DNA of 64,000 nt from an uncultured Gemmatimonadales bacterium (lineage in GTDB: Bacteria; Gemmatimonadota; Gemmatimonadetes; JACCXV01; JAHWKZ01). The notes under the pieces were generated by a model. The model was not told the DNA's origin and did no database searches. It was given only the letters and a program-made list of their open reading frames with translations. The position numbers and the translations under genes were made by a program. The stretch spans positions 18,437 to 82,436 of the forward strand of contig CAMYLR010000023.1 in NCBI GenBank assembly GCA_947259315.1, in the 5' to 3' direction. Positions 26,582 through 35,213 of the stretch are shown piece after piece. Each line of letters opens with the position of its first letter. Position 1 is the stretch's first letter.

Positions 26582-28161
26582 TGGCTGCGAATCGTTACGA
26601 CGCAGTGGTAATCGGCGGTGGCCACAATGGCCTGGTCGCAGCGGCCTACCTCGCCCGGGCCGGGAAGAAAGTGCTGGTTCTCGAGCGGCGTCACCTGGTC
26701 GGCGGCTCCGCCGTCACCGAAGAGATCTACCCAGGCTTCAAGTACTCGGTCTGCTCTTACGTGGTGAGCCTGCTCCGTCCCGAGATCATCCGCGAGCTGG
26801 ACCTCTCCGCACACGGGCTCGACCTCCTCCCGCTCGAGAGCACCGTTACGCCGCTGCCAAACGGCGACTACTTAGCCCGATGGGCGGATCACGATCAGAC
26901 CCGTCGCGAGCTCTACCGCCACTCACCCAGAGACGCCGAAGCGTACGATGAGTTTGGCACGCTGATGTACCACCTCGCGTTTGCGGTCAAGCCGATCCTT
27001 TCGATGGTGCCGCCCGATCCCACGTCGTTGAGCCCTGCTGATCTGCGATCGCTGCTGAAACTCGCCAATCACTTTCGCGGGCTCGGCGAAGAGAAGCTGT
27101 ACCCGCTAATCAAGCTCATGACGATGAGCTCGGCCGATTATCTCGATGAGTGGTTCGAAACCGAAGCACTGAAAGCGACGATGTCCGCCAGCGGCGTCAT
27201 CGGCACTTTCCTCGGACCACGCTCACCGGGAACCGCATACGTGCTGCTGCACCACTACATGGGCGAGATCGATGGCGCTTTTCGGGCGTGGGGTTTCGCG
27301 AAGGGCGGGACCGGCAGCGTGAGCGAGGCGATCGCCAGTGCGGCGCGAGGGTTGGGTGCCGAGATTCGCACCGAGGCGTCGGTTGCGCGGGTCATCATCG
27401 AGAACGGTCGAGCGGCCGGTGTCGCGCTCGAATCGGGCGAGGAGATCCGGGCCAACGTCGTCGTATCCGGAGTCGACCCCAGGCTCACGTTTCTCGGCCT
27501 GATCGAACCCGACGAGCTGCCGAGCGAGTTTGTCCAGGCGATCAAACGATTCAGGATTCGCGGATCGTCGGGCAAGGTGAACCTCGCGTTGGACGCGCTC
27601 CCGAACCTGGCTTGCCTCCCCGGCGTCGGGCCCCACCTGCGCGGCGCGGTCTCGATCAGCCCCAGCATCGAGTACCTGGAACGAGCCTATGACGACGCCA
27701 AGTACGGAAGCTTCTCACGCCATCCCTACATGGACATCGTCCTCCCATCGATGATCGATCCCGACATGGCGCCACCGGGCAAGCACGTGATGTCGATCTT
27801 TGTCCAGTACGCGCCATACGAGTTGAATGGCGGTTGGAACGACGCGCAGCGCGAAGAGTTTGGCGATGCCGTGATCGACACGCTGTCGGAGTACATGCCG
27901 AACCTGAAAGAGATCATCCTCCATCGCCAAGTTCTGACGCCGTGGGACATGGAACGCGATTTTGGCTTGACCGAGGGCAACATCTTCCACGGCGAGCTCT
28001 CGCTGCACCAGCTGTTCTTCATGCGGCCGGCAGCGCCGTGGACGGATTACCACACTCCGATCAAGGATTTCTATCAGTGTGGATCGGGCACCCATCCCGG
28101 TGGCGGGATATCGGGAGCCTCGGGGCGGCTGGCCGCACTGACGATGCTCGAGGATATGTGA
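26581..28161 (+). CDS. PYROXD2/CrtI-like FAD oxidoreductase, copy 1
   Basis: A 526-residue flavoprotein of the phytoene desaturase/PYROXD2 superfamily. The N-terminal dinucleotide motif is VVIGGGHNGLVAAAYLARAGK with an acidic end in VLVLERRHLVGG. Other parts are YPGFKYSVCSYVVSLLRPEI, KVNLALDALPNL, ERAYDDAKYGSFS, DFGLTEGNIFHGELSLHQ and the C-terminal FAD motif GSGTHPGGGISGASG. Carotenoid genes are absent nearby, so carotenoid desaturation is unlikely. It shares a stop/start overlap with the GcvT-like gene and ends one base before the paralog. Confidence 0.85.
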   Translation: MAANRYDAVVIGGGHNGLVAAAYLARAGKKVLVLERRHLVGGSAVTEEIYPGFKYSVCSYVVSLLRPEIIRELDLSAHGLDLLPLESTVTPLPNGDYLARWADHDQTRRELYRHSPRDAEAYDEFGTLMYHLAFAVKPILSMVPPDPTSLSPADLRSLLKLANHFRGLGEEKLYPLIKLMTMSSADYLDEWFETEALKATMSASGVIGTFLGPRSPGTAYVLLHHYMGEIDGAFRAWGFAKGGTGSVSEAIASAARGLGAEIRTEASVARVIIENGRAAGVALESGEEIRANVVVSGVDPRLTFLGLIEPDELPSEFVQAIKRFRIRGSSGKVNLALDALPNLACLPGVGPHLRGAVSISPSIEYLERAYDDAKYGSFSRHPYMDIVLPSMIDPDMAPPGKHVMSIFVQYAPYELNGGWNDAQREEFGDAVIDTLSEYMPNLKEIILHRQVLTPWDMERDFGLTEGNIFHGELSLHQLFFMRPAAPWTDYHTPIKDFYQCGSGTHPGGGISGASGRLAALTMLEDM

Positions 28162-28162
28162 C

Positions 28163-29752
28163 GTGAGCCGACCCTACGACGCGATCGTCATCGGTGCCGG
28201 GCACAATGGGCTCACGACCGCGGCGCGCCTAGCCAAGGCGGGCTTACGCGTACTGGCGCTGGAGGGACGGGACACGGTCGGCGGCGCTCTGGTGACTGAG
28301 GAGATCCACCCCGGCTTCAAGGTCGATGCCGCATGCCACCAGATCGGGGCTTTACACCCCGGCGTGGTCGGCGATCTCGATCAAGCGCTCGGGGTCACAC
28401 CCGACATCGTGCGTTCTGACCCGGTCGTATTCGCGCCGCTCATCGATGGTCATCCGCTGCTCCTGTGGCGTGACCCGATAGCCACCGCCGAGGCGATCGC
28501 GACGTTCTCGAAGCGTGACGCCGAGAGCTGGAGTGCGTTTGTCGAGTTGATCAGCAAGGCTGCCGGTTTGCTCGAGGCGGCCTACGAAAGGACCCCACCC
28601 GATCTCTTATCGGTTGATGCGAGTGATCTGTGGTCGCTGGTGCGCCTCGGAGGTCGGGCCCGCCGGCTCGGGAAGCGCGACATGATGGAGGTGGCTCGGC
28701 TCCTCACCATGACCGCCGTCGAGTTGCTCGACGAGTGGTTCGAGAACGATCTGCTCAAAGGAACGCTCGGTGCCACTGGTGTCACGGGCATGTTTCAGGG
28801 CCCGATGGCGGCCGGGACGGCGTACATGCTGCTCCACAATCACGTCGGGACGGAGAACGGTACCGTCCGGTCGGCGGACCGAGTGCGAGGCGGGGTTGGT
28901 GTTCTGTCACACGCATTGCGCGATCTGGCACGGTCGTGTGGCGTGGAGATCAGGACCAACGCACGCGTCACTCGGATCACCGTCAAGGACGGTCGAGCGA
29001 TTGGTGTGGTGCTCGCGAACGGCGACGAGTTGGAAGCCGAGCGCGTCATCTCGAACGCTGACCCGCGACGCACGTTTCTGGATCTCGTCGACCCGCTCGA
29101 TCTCGCCCCGCGATTCGTCCGTCAGGTTCAGAACATCAAGTACCGGGGCGCCTGTGCCAAAGTGAACTTGGCACTCGATACGCTTCCGAGCTTCGCCGTT
29201 AGCGATCCGGCCCTCCTCGGCGGTGTCGTGTCGATCAGCCCAAGCCTCGACTATCTGGAGCGCGCCTACGACGACGCCAAGTACGGAGACATCTCCCGTG
29301 AGCCGTATCTGGAGGCGGTCATCCCCTCGCTGGCCGACCCATCATTGGCTCCTGACGGAAAACACGTCATGTCGATCCTCGTCCAGTACGCGCCCTATCA
29401 TCTCAACGATGGCACGTGGGATGAGTCGAGAACCTCCGAGCTCGGCGATCGGGTAGTGAAAACATTGGCTCAGTACGCGCCCAACCTCGAACAGATCGTG
29501 CTCGCTCGGCACGTCTTGAGCCCGCGCGACCTCGAAACGGATTTCGGCTTGACCGAGGGGAACATCTATCACGGCGAGATGACGCTCGATCAGCTCTTCT
29601 TCATGCGTCCGGTCCCAGGCTGGGCCCGCTACCGCACGCCGATCGAGAATCTCTATTTGTGTGGCGCCGGAACGCACCCGGGTGGTGGCGTCACCGGCCG
29701 GCCCGGCTACAACGCCGCCCGCGAAATCTTAAAGGATGTAAAACGCGGCTAG
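28163..29752 (+). CDS. PYROXD2/CrtI-like FAD oxidoreductase, copy 2
   Basis: A 529-residue paralog of the preceding gene, starting with GTG. It shares most signature strings: VIGAGHNGLTTAARLAKAG, HPGFKVDAACHQIGALHPGV, KVNLALDTLPSF, SISPSLDYLERAYDDAKYG, DFGLTEGNIYHGEMTLDQ and GAGTHPGGGVTG. The region after HPGFK differs clearly between copies (VCSYVVSLLRPE versus AACHQIGALHPG), so substrate recognition may have diverged. Tandem duplicates of equal length could form a heteromer or catalyse consecutive steps. A strong palindrome follows the stop. Confidence 0.85.
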   Translation: MSRPYDAIVIGAGHNGLTTAARLAKAGLRVLALEGRDTVGGALVTEEIHPGFKVDAACHQIGALHPGVVGDLDQALGVTPDIVRSDPVVFAPLIDGHPLLLWRDPIATAEAIATFSKRDAESWSAFVELISKAAGLLEAAYERTPPDLLSVDASDLWSLVRLGGRARRLGKRDMMEVARLLTMTAVELLDEWFENDLLKGTLGATGVTGMFQGPMAAGTAYMLLHNHVGTENGTVRSADRVRGGVGVLSHALRDLARSCGVEIRTNARVTRITVKDGRAIGVVLANGDELEAERVISNADPRRTFLDLVDPLDLAPRFVRQVQNIKYRGACAKVNLALDTLPSFAVSDPALLGGVVSISPSLDYLERAYDDAKYGDISREPYLEAVIPSLADPSLAPDGKHVMSILVQYAPYHLNDGTWDESRTSELGDRVVKTLAQYAPNLEQIVLARHVLSPRDLETDFGLTEGNIYHGEMTLDQLFFMRPVPGWARYRTPIENLYLCGAGTHPGGGVTGRPGYNAAREILKDVKRG

Positions 29753-29768
29753 GGATTGGTGGCGAACT

Positions 29769-29808
29769 TGCCGGAGGGATCCGTCCTCAGCGGCGAATCC
29801 CTCCGGCA
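29769..29808. terminator. Perfect 12-bp inverted repeat between convergent genes
   Basis: TGCCGGAGGGAT at 29769-29780 pairs perfectly with ATCCCTCCGGCA at 29797-29808 across a 16-base loop. It fills the 60-base space between the ends of the FAD oxidoreductase (+) and the EF-G-like gene (-). This position and symmetry fit a bidirectional terminator, although no T tract follows. Confidence 0.65.
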
Positions 29809-29812
29809 GACC

Positions 29813-31915
29813 TTAGTGCCTAATCCCTGCCCCCTCGCGCTCCTTCTCCGCCTCCGCGATCACCTTCTGCGCGATATCGTGCGGCACCTCTTCGTACCCG
29901 TGGAAGGCACGCGCGTGATCTCCCCGACCCTGGGTGATCGATCTCAGACTCGTCGAGTAGCGGTACAGCTCGGCTTGCGGAACGTGAGCGCTGATCTTCT
30001 GTTTTCCGTTCCCGCTCGGTTCCATTCCCAGCACCCGCCCGCGGCGCTGATTCAGATCGCCGATCACGTCACCCAGGTACTCGTCCGGCGTCACAACCGT
30101 CACTTCCATGATCGGCTCGAGCAAGACAGCGTCGCAGTGTCCGATTGCGTTCTGGAACGCCATCGAGCCGGCGACCTTGAACGCCATCTCGCTTGAATCA
30201 ACCGAGTGGTGTGAGCCATCGATCAACTCGACCTGGAGGTCGACCACCGGGTAGCCGGCTAGCACGCCCTTGCTCATCGTCTCTTGGATCCCCTTGTTCA
30301 CCGCCGGGATGAACTTGTTGGGAATGACGCCGCCAGTTATCTGATCCACGAACTCGTACCCCTCGCCGCGGCCCTTCGGGATCAGCCGCACCTTGCAGTC
30401 GCCGAACTGACCCCGGCCGCCGGTCTGCTTCTTGTAACGTCCCTGCGCCTCGCCTCGCCGCTTGATCGTTTCACGGTAGGCGATCTTTGGCTGCAGCATC
30501 TTCGCTTCGACGTGGAATTTGCGCTTCATGCGTTCGAGCACGACCTGCAGGTGCAGCTCACCCATCCCGCGGATGATCGTCTGACCGAGCTCCGGATTGT
30601 AGGCGTGGATGAACGTCGGATCTTCCTCGTGGAGCTTCGACAGCGCGCTCCCGATCTTCTCCTCCTCGCCTTCATGCATCGGTTCGATCGCCACGGATAT
30701 GACCGGTTTCGGAAAATCGATGCCGCGAAGAAGAACCTGGTCGTTGCGGCTGCAGAACGAGTCCCCGGTGTGTGAATCCTTGAGCTTGGGAACGACTCCG
30801 ATGTCGCCGCTGTTGATACTTTTGACCTCGGTTCGATCACGGCCTTGCATGACACCGACGTGCGCCAATCGCTCGTCGTGTTGTTGCGTCGAGTTGTAGA
30901 CGTCCTGACCGCTCTTGACCTGGCCGCTGAAGACGCGGAAGTAGGACAGCTCGCCGACATGCGGCTCGGTCGTAGTCTTGAAGACGAGCGCCGACAACGG
31001 CGCACTGTTCTCGCGGGCCACGAACACCTTCTCGCTGTCGCCCGGACGCGTGGCCCGAATCTCCGGACGCTCGGCCGGGCTCGGGCATAGCTCCACGACC
31101 TCTTTGAGCAGCGAACGTACGCCCTTGAGCTGCTCGGGCGCGCCGCAGAAAACCGGGAACAGCTCCCCTCTCGCCATCCCCGCTTTCATCGCTCCTATTA
31201 CCTCGTCACGATTGAACTCCTCGCCTTCCAGATAGCGCTCGATCAACGTGTCGTCGGTCTCGGCAACCGTCTCGACCAATTCCCGTCGGTAGCGATCGTA
31301 GTCGGCGCGCACTTCATCCGGGATCTCCCCGACTTTTCGCTTCCCGGTCGCGCCATCCTCGTAGAGGTGCGCGTTTTCGTTGAACAAATTGCAGATGCCA
31401 TGAAAATCGGTGCCCTGTCCGATCGGGATCTCGACCGGAATAGCACGTGGGGACAACCCATCGCGAATCTGTCGATAGACCTTCTCGAAATCGGCGTGCT
31501 CTTTGTCCATCATGTTGATGAAGATCAACCGCGGCAGCTTCTCGGCTTCGGCGTACTCCCACACGCGCTCGGTACCGACCTCAACGCCAGCGACCGCGTT
31601 GACCACCAGGCACGCGCTATCGGCCACTCGCAAACCGGACACGACCTCACCGGCGAAATCGAGATAACCGGGCGTGTCGATCAGGTTGACCTTGGTATCC
31701 ATGAACTCGGCGTAAGCCATCGCCAGGCTGACCGATATCTGATGCTCCGTCTCGTCGGGCGTGAAATCGGTCAGCGAAGTGCCATCCTCGACCGAACCCA
31801 TGCGAGAGCACGAGCCGGCCAACCACGCCATCGCGTTTACCAGCGTGGTTTTGCCCGACGCGCCGTGTCCAATCACGGCGAGATTCCTTATGTGAGCGCT
31901 ATCGTAGACGTCCAC
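29813..31915 (-). CDS. EF-G-like translational GTPase (EF-G2 type)
   Basis: A 700-residue protein with all EF-G domains. The P-loop is GHGASGKTTLVNAM, where ordinary EF-G has GHIDAGKTT. G3 reads DTPGYLDF, so the catalytic His of DTPGH is Tyr. G4 reads NMMD instead of NKxD. Domain II and III-V blocks follow (MGELHLQVVLERMKRKF, YKKQTGGRGQFGDCKV, PIMEVTVVTPDEYLGDVIGDLNQRRG, RSITQGRGDHARAF). These changes are typical of the second, divergent EF-G-like family, whose role (ribosome recycling, stress or regulation) is not settled. GTG start with AAAGGAG. It is not in an operon with str genes. Confidence 0.88.
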   Translation of the reverse strand: MDVYDSAHIRNLAVIGHGASGKTTLVNAMAWLAGSCSRMGSVEDGTSLTDFTPDETEHQISVSLAMAYAEFMDTKVNLIDTPGYLDFAGEVVSGLRVADSACLVVNAVAGVEVGTERVWEYAEAEKLPRLIFINMMDKEHADFEKVYRQIRDGLSPRAIPVEIPIGQGTDFHGICNLFNENAHLYEDGATGKRKVGEIPDEVRADYDRYRRELVETVAETDDTLIERYLEGEEFNRDEVIGAMKAGMARGELFPVFCGAPEQLKGVRSLLKEVVELCPSPAERPEIRATRPGDSEKVFVARENSAPLSALVFKTTTEPHVGELSYFRVFSGQVKSGQDVYNSTQQHDERLAHVGVMQGRDRTEVKSINSGDIGVVPKLKDSHTGDSFCSRNDQVLLRGIDFPKPVISVAIEPMHEGEEEKIGSALSKLHEEDPTFIHAYNPELGQTIIRGMGELHLQVVLERMKRKFHVEAKMLQPKIAYRETIKRRGEAQGRYKKQTGGRGQFGDCKVRLIPKGRGEGYEFVDQITGGVIPNKFIPAVNKGIQETMSKGVLAGYPVVDLQVELIDGSHHSVDSSEMAFKVAGSMAFQNAIGHCDAVLLEPIMEVTVVTPDEYLGDVIGDLNQRRGRVLGMEPSGNGKQKISAHVPQAELYRYSTSLRSITQGRGDHARAFHGYEEVPHDIAQKVIAEAEKEREGAGIRH

Positions 31916-31945
31916 AACATCTCCTTTCTCTATGTTATCGCGTGC

Positions 31946-33982
31946 CTACATCTCCTCGGCTCGCCGAAGATCCTCTGTCACCTCGCCACCGGAATGCGCG
32001 CGTTCGGCGACATACCAGAGCAACCCCGCCAACCCACCAAACACGATCAACGAGACGGCCGTGCCGGCGCCCTCGGTGACACCGGTAACCGCGGTCTGGA
32101 AGGCGCTGATCAGCGCCGATTGCTCACCGAAGAACACCAGGCCGGCGATGATGACGCCGACGAGAGCGGCCCCGGCGATCAACCCCGACGCGAACAGCAC
32201 CCCGTTTTCCCGCTTCTCCCGCAAGACATCGATCCGGGCGGCGTGACGCTTCTCGATCGCCAATCGGACGATCCCACCGACCAAGATCGGCGACATGAGC
32301 GAGAGCGGCAGGTAGAGACCTACCGCCACCACCAGCGACGGCAACCCAACCATCTCGAACATCGCCGCCAAAAATATCCCCGCCACGACGAGCGCCCACG
32401 GCAAGTCGGCGTTGACCACGCCGTCGATCACCAGCGCCATCAGCGTCGCCTGTGGGGCGGGCAGCTCTTCCGAGCCGATCCCGATCCCGCCATGCAGCAC
32501 CATCAAGACTGAACCCATTACGGTGGCCGCCGTCAGCACGCCGATCATCTCGCCGATCTGCTGACGCCGCGGCGTCGCCCCGATCAGGAAGCCGGTCTTG
32601 AGGTCCTGTGACGTGTCACCGGCGATCGCCGCACTGATCGCGATGATCGCACCGACGAGCAGGATCGCCATGCGTGGATCAACGACCGTGTTCTCGGTCC
32701 GGCCCAGCGCGACAAAGAGCAACGCAGTCAGCAGCAACGTGGCGATCGTCATGCCGCTGACCGGATTGGACGAGGTGCCGACCAGTCCGACGATGCGCGA
32801 CGAGACGGTGACAAAGAAGAACGAGAAGATGACCATCAGGATCGCCCCGAGCGCTCCGGCGGGCGCGAACGAAGCCGGCAGAAGAGCCAGGATCAGGGCG
32901 ATCCCAAGCGCTCCGGCGATTACGGTCGTGAACGGGAGGTCCCTCTCGGTGCGCTTAATCGAACCCTGGTCGGTGCTCTCACGGATCCCGCGCATGCCCA
33001 TGCGGAAAGAGCCGACGATCGTCGGCAACGCCCGTACGAGCGTGATGATGCCGCCAAACGCGACCGCGCCCGCACCGACGTACCGGATGTAGCGGTTCCA
33101 AATTTCGCCCGGTTCCATGTCGCGAATCAACGCTTCGGTCTCGGGATAGAGCGGTGCGCCGGCGGACGCCCCGAAAGTCGCAATCAGTGGAATCAGGACG
33201 AGCCACGAAACGGCGCTGCCCATGAACAGGATCGCGGAGATCCGTGGTCCGATGATGTAACCGACTCCGAGTAGCTCGGGGGTGGCGTCGATGCCGAACT
33301 CGGCTTTGGGATAGCCACGGATCCGAAACGCCGGGTCACCGCGCCAAAGCGAGAGCGCGTTGTTGTTCACGAAATACTGATAGATCGCCCCCACACCGAG
33401 GCCGGCAAACAGAAGCCGCGCCTTGGCGCCACCGGTGTCGCCGGCGGCCAGCACCTCGGCGCACGCCGTCCCCTCCGGGTAGGGCAGCCTGCCGTGCTCG
33501 TCGCGGATCAAGTAACGGCGCAGCGGGATCATGAACAGAACGCCCAGTAACCCGCCGAGCGCAGCCAGCGTAAAGATCAGCAATTGGCTGGGTGACAATC
33601 CGAAGATGAAAAGCGCGGGCAGCGTGAAGATCACTCCAGCCGCCAGCGACTCCCCCGCCGAACCGACGGTCTGGACCATGTTGCCCTCGAGGATCGTACC
33701 GCCCTTGAGCGCGCGGAAGAACGCCACGCCCATGACCGCCGCCGGGATCGACGCGCTCACGGTCAGACCGACCTTGAGACCCAGATACGCGTTGGCGGCG
33801 CCAAACACGACGCCGACGCCGATGCCGATGATCACCGCGCGCAGCGTGAACTCGCGCAGTGTGGCTTCGGCCGGCACATACGGTCGGTAATCGCTGCCGG
33901 GGATCTCCTCGTAAGCCTCGGGCGGCAAGCCCTTGCCTTGACGGGTCGTTGATTCCGGCTTCGTGACGACGTCTTCGCTCAT
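31946..33982 (-). CDS. OPT-family oligopeptide transporter
   Basis: A 678-residue inner-membrane protein with about 14-16 hydrophobic segments. Seen: GVVFGAANAYLGLKVGLTVSASIPAAVMG, a classic OPT start; VQTVGSAGESLAAGVIFTLPALF; LPYPEGTACAEVLAAGD; and FFFVTVSSRIVGLVGTSSNPVSGMTIATLL, which is highly conserved. Bacterial OPTs take up peptides or metal chelates; substrate is not predictable here. Its ATG overlaps the upstream lipoprotein gene stop (ATGA). Confidence 0.92.
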   Translation of the reverse strand: MSEDVVTKPESTTRQGKGLPPEAYEEIPGSDYRPYVPAEATLREFTLRAVIIGIGVGVVFGAANAYLGLKVGLTVSASIPAAVMGVAFFRALKGGTILEGNMVQTVGSAGESLAAGVIFTLPALFIFGLSPSQLLIFTLAALGGLLGVLFMIPLRRYLIRDEHGRLPYPEGTACAEVLAAGDTGGAKARLLFAGLGVGAIYQYFVNNNALSLWRGDPAFRIRGYPKAEFGIDATPELLGVGYIIGPRISAILFMGSAVSWLVLIPLIATFGASAGAPLYPETEALIRDMEPGEIWNRYIRYVGAGAVAFGGIITLVRALPTIVGSFRMGMRGIRESTDQGSIKRTERDLPFTTVIAGALGIALILALLPASFAPAGALGAILMVIFSFFFVTVSSRIVGLVGTSSNPVSGMTIATLLLTALLFVALGRTENTVVDPRMAILLVGAIIAISAAIAGDTSQDLKTGFLIGATPRRQQIGEMIGVLTAATVMGSVLMVLHGGIGIGSEELPAPQATLMALVIDGVVNADLPWALVVAGIFLAAMFEMVGLPSLVVAVGLYLPLSLMSPILVGGIVRLAIEKRHAARIDVLREKRENGVLFASGLIAGAALVGVIIAGLVFFGEQSALISAFQTAVTGVTEGAGTAVSLIVFGGLAGLLWYVAERAHSGGEVTEDLRRAEEM

Positions 33983-35169
33983 CGAGCCTCCCCGGATTGG
34001 GGTCTGTTGGAGCTGGAGCGGATGGTTGCCGCTCGCTTCCGAAGATGATCCACCTGGACGAGGATGTCGTCGATCGGCGGCGGCGCAGCGTTAGCGCCGG
34101 CCCAACGGTACCGAATCCGGCCGGACTCGTCCACGACCAGGATCTGGGGCGTACCGCCACCCCCAAAGTCGGCGCGGGCTTGATCCCTGTCAGGGGGGAC
34201 GAGGATCGCGAACGACTGTGGCGGGCCGGCGGCGGCGGGATCACCCCCCAACCACACCCCGACTAGCGCCCCATCGCGGCGCCGCATCGCGGTCGCCAGT
34301 TCTCCGAGCCGGGTGGCGTAGCCCGGGCAACCGGTGCACGCCGCGTCCCAAAGCGCAAGCACCAGCGGGCGACCGATCAGAGCTCCGGTCGCAAGCGGCG
34401 GGCCGGTACGCCGCGGGTAAGCGATATCGGGCAGCGGGTCGCGGAGCGGTCGAGCCACCAGCAGTTGCTGGCGCTCGTCTTCGATCCGGGCACGCTCTGC
34501 CGCGCGCAGATCGTCGAGCCCCCGCAGCGAGCCGTGACGCCTCCGATACACCGTCTCGAGCGGCAGCGTGGCGCGCTCTCCAACACCGCGAACCTCGGCA
34601 TCGAGGAACGCGTCGATCGCGTCATTCCACAGCCGGCGGGCGGCGTACACGCGTCCGAGGTGTAAGAAGTGCTCGGCGTAGCCGGTCGTCGTGCCACGGC
34701 TGTTGATCTCGGCAACCGCCGACACGAGGGCGGCCTCCGCCTGCCTCAGGTCCTGCTGACGGAAAGCGACCCATCCGAGCGAGTCCAACAGCCGTCCGCG
34801 GTAGGCGCGAAAATACCGGCCGGATGTCTCACCCTCTGGCAATAACTCTCGGTCCTCGAATTCGAGTCGGGCCAACCATTGCTGTATTTGTGTTTCGAGC
34901 GCGGGTAGCTCGCTTGATGGCAATGAATCAGCGGCGGCGGCGAAAACGTTCGACAAGCTGTCGAGATCGGGTGGCAAACGAACCGGTTCGGCGGGAACGA
35001 CTTCAGGCTCGGGCTGGGGCCGGACACCAAAACACCCCACGCCGATCGCCATGCAGACAATCCCCAACGCGATCCACCCCCTCACAAGCCCGCTTGTCGG
35101 TCCACGTGGAGTCAGCAAGCTTTGGCGGTCATGCACACGGCGACGTCCATAGTCAGATCGCGATTTCAT
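33979..35169 (-). CDS. Lipoprotein with TPR-like helices and a C-terminal thioredoxin-like domain
   Basis: From ATG 35169 this is 396 residues. A membrane segment ending in MAIGVGC gives a plausible lipobox at about residue 48, after an unusually long basic N-region. Residues 100-200 are alpha-helical, TPR-like (DSLGWVAFRQQDLRQAEAAL, HFLHLGRVYAARRLWNDAI). The C-terminal third looks like a redoxin: RPLVLALWDAACTGCPGYA contains CTGC at the thioredoxin active-site position, then GTPQILVVDESGRIRYRW as in TlpA-type proteins. A periplasmic thiol role is inferred. It overlaps the OPT gene and is divergent from the hydrolase. Confidence 0.75.
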   Translation of the reverse strand: MKSRSDYGRRRVHDRQSLLTPRGPTSGLVRGWIALGIVCMAIGVGCFGVRPQPEPEVVPAEPVRLPPDLDSLSNVFAAAADSLPSSELPALETQIQQWLARLEFEDRELLPEGETSGRYFRAYRGRLLDSLGWVAFRQQDLRQAEAALVSAVAEINSRGTTTGYAEHFLHLGRVYAARRLWNDAIDAFLDAEVRGVGERATLPLETVYRRRHGSLRGLDDLRAAERARIEDERQQLLVARPLRDPLPDIAYPRRTGPPLATGALIGRPLVLALWDAACTGCPGYATRLGELATAMRRRDGALVGVWLGGDPAAAGPPQSFAILVPPDRDQARADFGGGGTPQILVVDESGRIRYRWAGANAAPPPIDDILVQVDHLRKRAATIRSSSNRPQSGEAR

Positions 35170-35213
35170 CGAGGGACGGTGACGATAGCCGAGCCCACCG
35201 CCGGCGGCCAAAC

